6,266 nucleotides of DNA, taken from positions 1 through 6,266 of the forward strand of contig JABGQJ010000462.1 in NCBI GenBank assembly GCA_018648945.1. Direction: 5' to 3'. Source of the stretch: Victivallales bacterium. GTDB lineage: Bacteria > Verrucomicrobiota > Lentisphaeria > Oligosphaerales > Lenti-02. Below, in pieces: positions 5,341 to 6,266 of this stretch; the stretch's first letter is position 1; every line of letters begins with the position of its first letter. The translations under genes were made by a program, and so were the position numbers. The notes below the pieces were generated by a model, which had not been told where the DNA came from, did no database searches, and saw only the letters and a program-made list of their open reading frames with translations.

Positions 5341-6266
5341 ATGCGCACACCCGGGAACACAAGATCTGGCGGCACTGGCATGTGGCTCCTTTGCATGGCC
5401 CTGTTGACGCCATTCTCCATGGTGGGTCAGAACACAGCAGGGGCGACCACGGCCAATCCACTGCTCTTCCCAGTGCGGAGCGACCCGAAGCCGCTGACGC
5501 CGCTGATGGAGCGCGAGTTGCGGGGCTGTTTCGAGTTCTTCTGGAAGGAGTGGACGTCCGACCCAAAGAGCCCCACCTACGGACTGACGAACGGGGACTA
5601 CGTGGGGCTGGGGCGCTACTCCCCAATTCCCATCGAGTCGCAGGGCTTCTACCTGGCCGCGATCGTCATCGGGGTGGAGCGGGGCTGGATCACGAAAAAG
5701 GCGGGCTATGAGCGGGCCGTGATCGCGCTGAAGACGCTGGCCACGCTCAAGCAGATCCGGGGCTTCTACTACCACTTCATCGATCCCAAGACCGGCAAGC
5801 GGGGCTGGAACGACGCGCACGGGATCGAGTTGAGCAACGGCAGCACCGGGACCATGATCATGGGAGCGCTCATTGCCGGGGAGTACTTCGGCGGGGAGGT
5901 CAAGCGGCGAGCCGAGGAACTGTATGCAGCCATGGACTGGAAGTGGTTCACGAACCCAAAGACGAAGCACCCGTACCTGGCCTGCTTCCCGGAAGACAAG
6001 CCGCCGAAAGAGCCCCACGGCGGGATGAACGAGGAGGGCTTCTTCGGCGGTTGGGCCGCCTACTCGGAGCACATGTTTCTCTACATCCTTGCTGCTGGCG
6101 CGCCGAAGCCGGAGTTCGCCACGGGGGCGGATTCCTACTATGCCATGATCCGGTACAGGGGCCGCTACAAAGGCGAGGAGTTCGTGATCTGCGGCACGGG
6201 GGGTGCTTTCACCTATCAGTGGACGCATGGCTTCATCGACTTCCGGGACATGGTGGACAAGCAGGG
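5341..6266 (+). CDS. Exported Glycoamylase-domain (PF10091, GH144-like) protein, 3' end beyond window
   Basis: 308 complete codons from ATG 5341; an in-frame TGA at 5332 rules out a longer start. The Shine-Dalgarno is weak, but the N-terminus gives arginines at 2 and 8 and a hydrophobic core (14-29), a plausible Sec signal with cleavage somewhere near 30-35. The family signature then follows in order: CFEFFWKEW (63-71), IESQGFYLAAIVIGVERGWI (98-117), GFYYHFIDPKTG (141-152), IELSNGSTGTM then GALIAGEYF (162-183), MDWKWF (198-203), GGWAAYSEHMFLYILAAGAP (236-255) and YQWTHGFIDFR (292-302). Known PF10091 members include bacterial endo-beta-1,2-glucanases (GH144); many others are untested. E163 and E243 lie where conserved acidic residues are expected, while S168 replaces the Asp I recall in the usual ELSxIDTAL motif. 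About 100-200 residues are probably missing. Likely a periplasmic or secreted glucan-active enzyme; the exact substrate is unknown. Confidence 0.88.
   Translation, partial: MRTPGNTRSGGTGMWLLCMALLTPFSMVGQNTAGATTANPLLFPVRSDPKPLTPLMERELRGCFEFFWKEWTSDPKSPTYGLTNGDYVGLGRYSPIPIESQGFYLAAIVIGVERGWITKKAGYERAVIALKTLATLKQIRGFYYHFIDPKTGKRGWNDAHGIELSNGSTGTMIMGALIAGEYFGGEVKRRAEELYAAMDWKWFTNPKTKHPYLACFPEDKPPKEPHGGMNEEGFFGGWAAYSEHMFLYILAAGAPKPEFATGADSYYAMIRYRGRYKGEEFVICGTGGAFTYQWTHGFIDFRDMVDKQ

Noticed and set aside
5287..6228. A 313-codon minus-strand open frame, and a 151-codon plus frame at 5256-5711
   Set aside because: Both overlap the Glycoamylase-domain gene, whose family signature runs continuously from residue 63 to 302 in a different frame.

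Overview
This window reads as a piece of a high-GC bacterial chromosome, GC-rich by eye, with classic Shine-Dalgarno sites (for example a perfect AAGGAGGA) and a mixture of ATG and GTG starts. The gene content is FG-GAP/VCBS propeller repeats with 'WYRN/WFEN' blades, a Glycoamylase-domain protein, a predicted alpha/alpha-toroid protein and two orphan exported proteins. It resembles accessory carbohydrate regions of Planctomycetota, Armatimonadota, Lentisphaerota or Hydrogenedentota-like lineages. That placement is an inference from style, not a diagnosis. No rRNA, tRNA, CRISPR array or mobile element is visible.

The layout is five protein genes. Four lie on the minus strand and run right to left. 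(1) A 555-codon gene at 4988-3321 encodes a predicted helical toroid plus beta-sandwich protein with polysaccharide-lyase-like features. (2) A 416-codon exported orphan lies at 3096-1846 and ends in a carboxypeptidase-regulatory/Cna-B-like beta domain. It has its own good sigma70-type promoter and a perfect ribosome binding site. (3) A 234-codon exported orphan lies at 1774-1070. (4) An FG-GAP/VCBS repeat protein starts at 960 and runs off the left edge. The fifth gene starts at 5341 on the plus strand, diverges from the others, and runs off the right edge. It encodes an exported Glycoamylase-domain (PF10091, GH144-like) protein.

The 352-bp divergent intergenic region (4989-5340) contains no gene I can support. 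It does hold two compact inverted repeats, at 5128-5142 and 5167-5179, that are plausible operator sites. A further hairpin sits in the predicted leader of the 416-residue gene.

Read together, the locus looks like a small carbohydrate-processing neighbourhood: one secreted putative glucan-active enzyme, one lyase-like toroid, and several exported or propeller beta proteins that could bind ligands. No transporter, SusC/D pair, sulfatase or regulator is present to confirm this. The two orphans (416 and 234 residues) are the least explained part. Nearly all other long open frames are high-GC antisense shadows.
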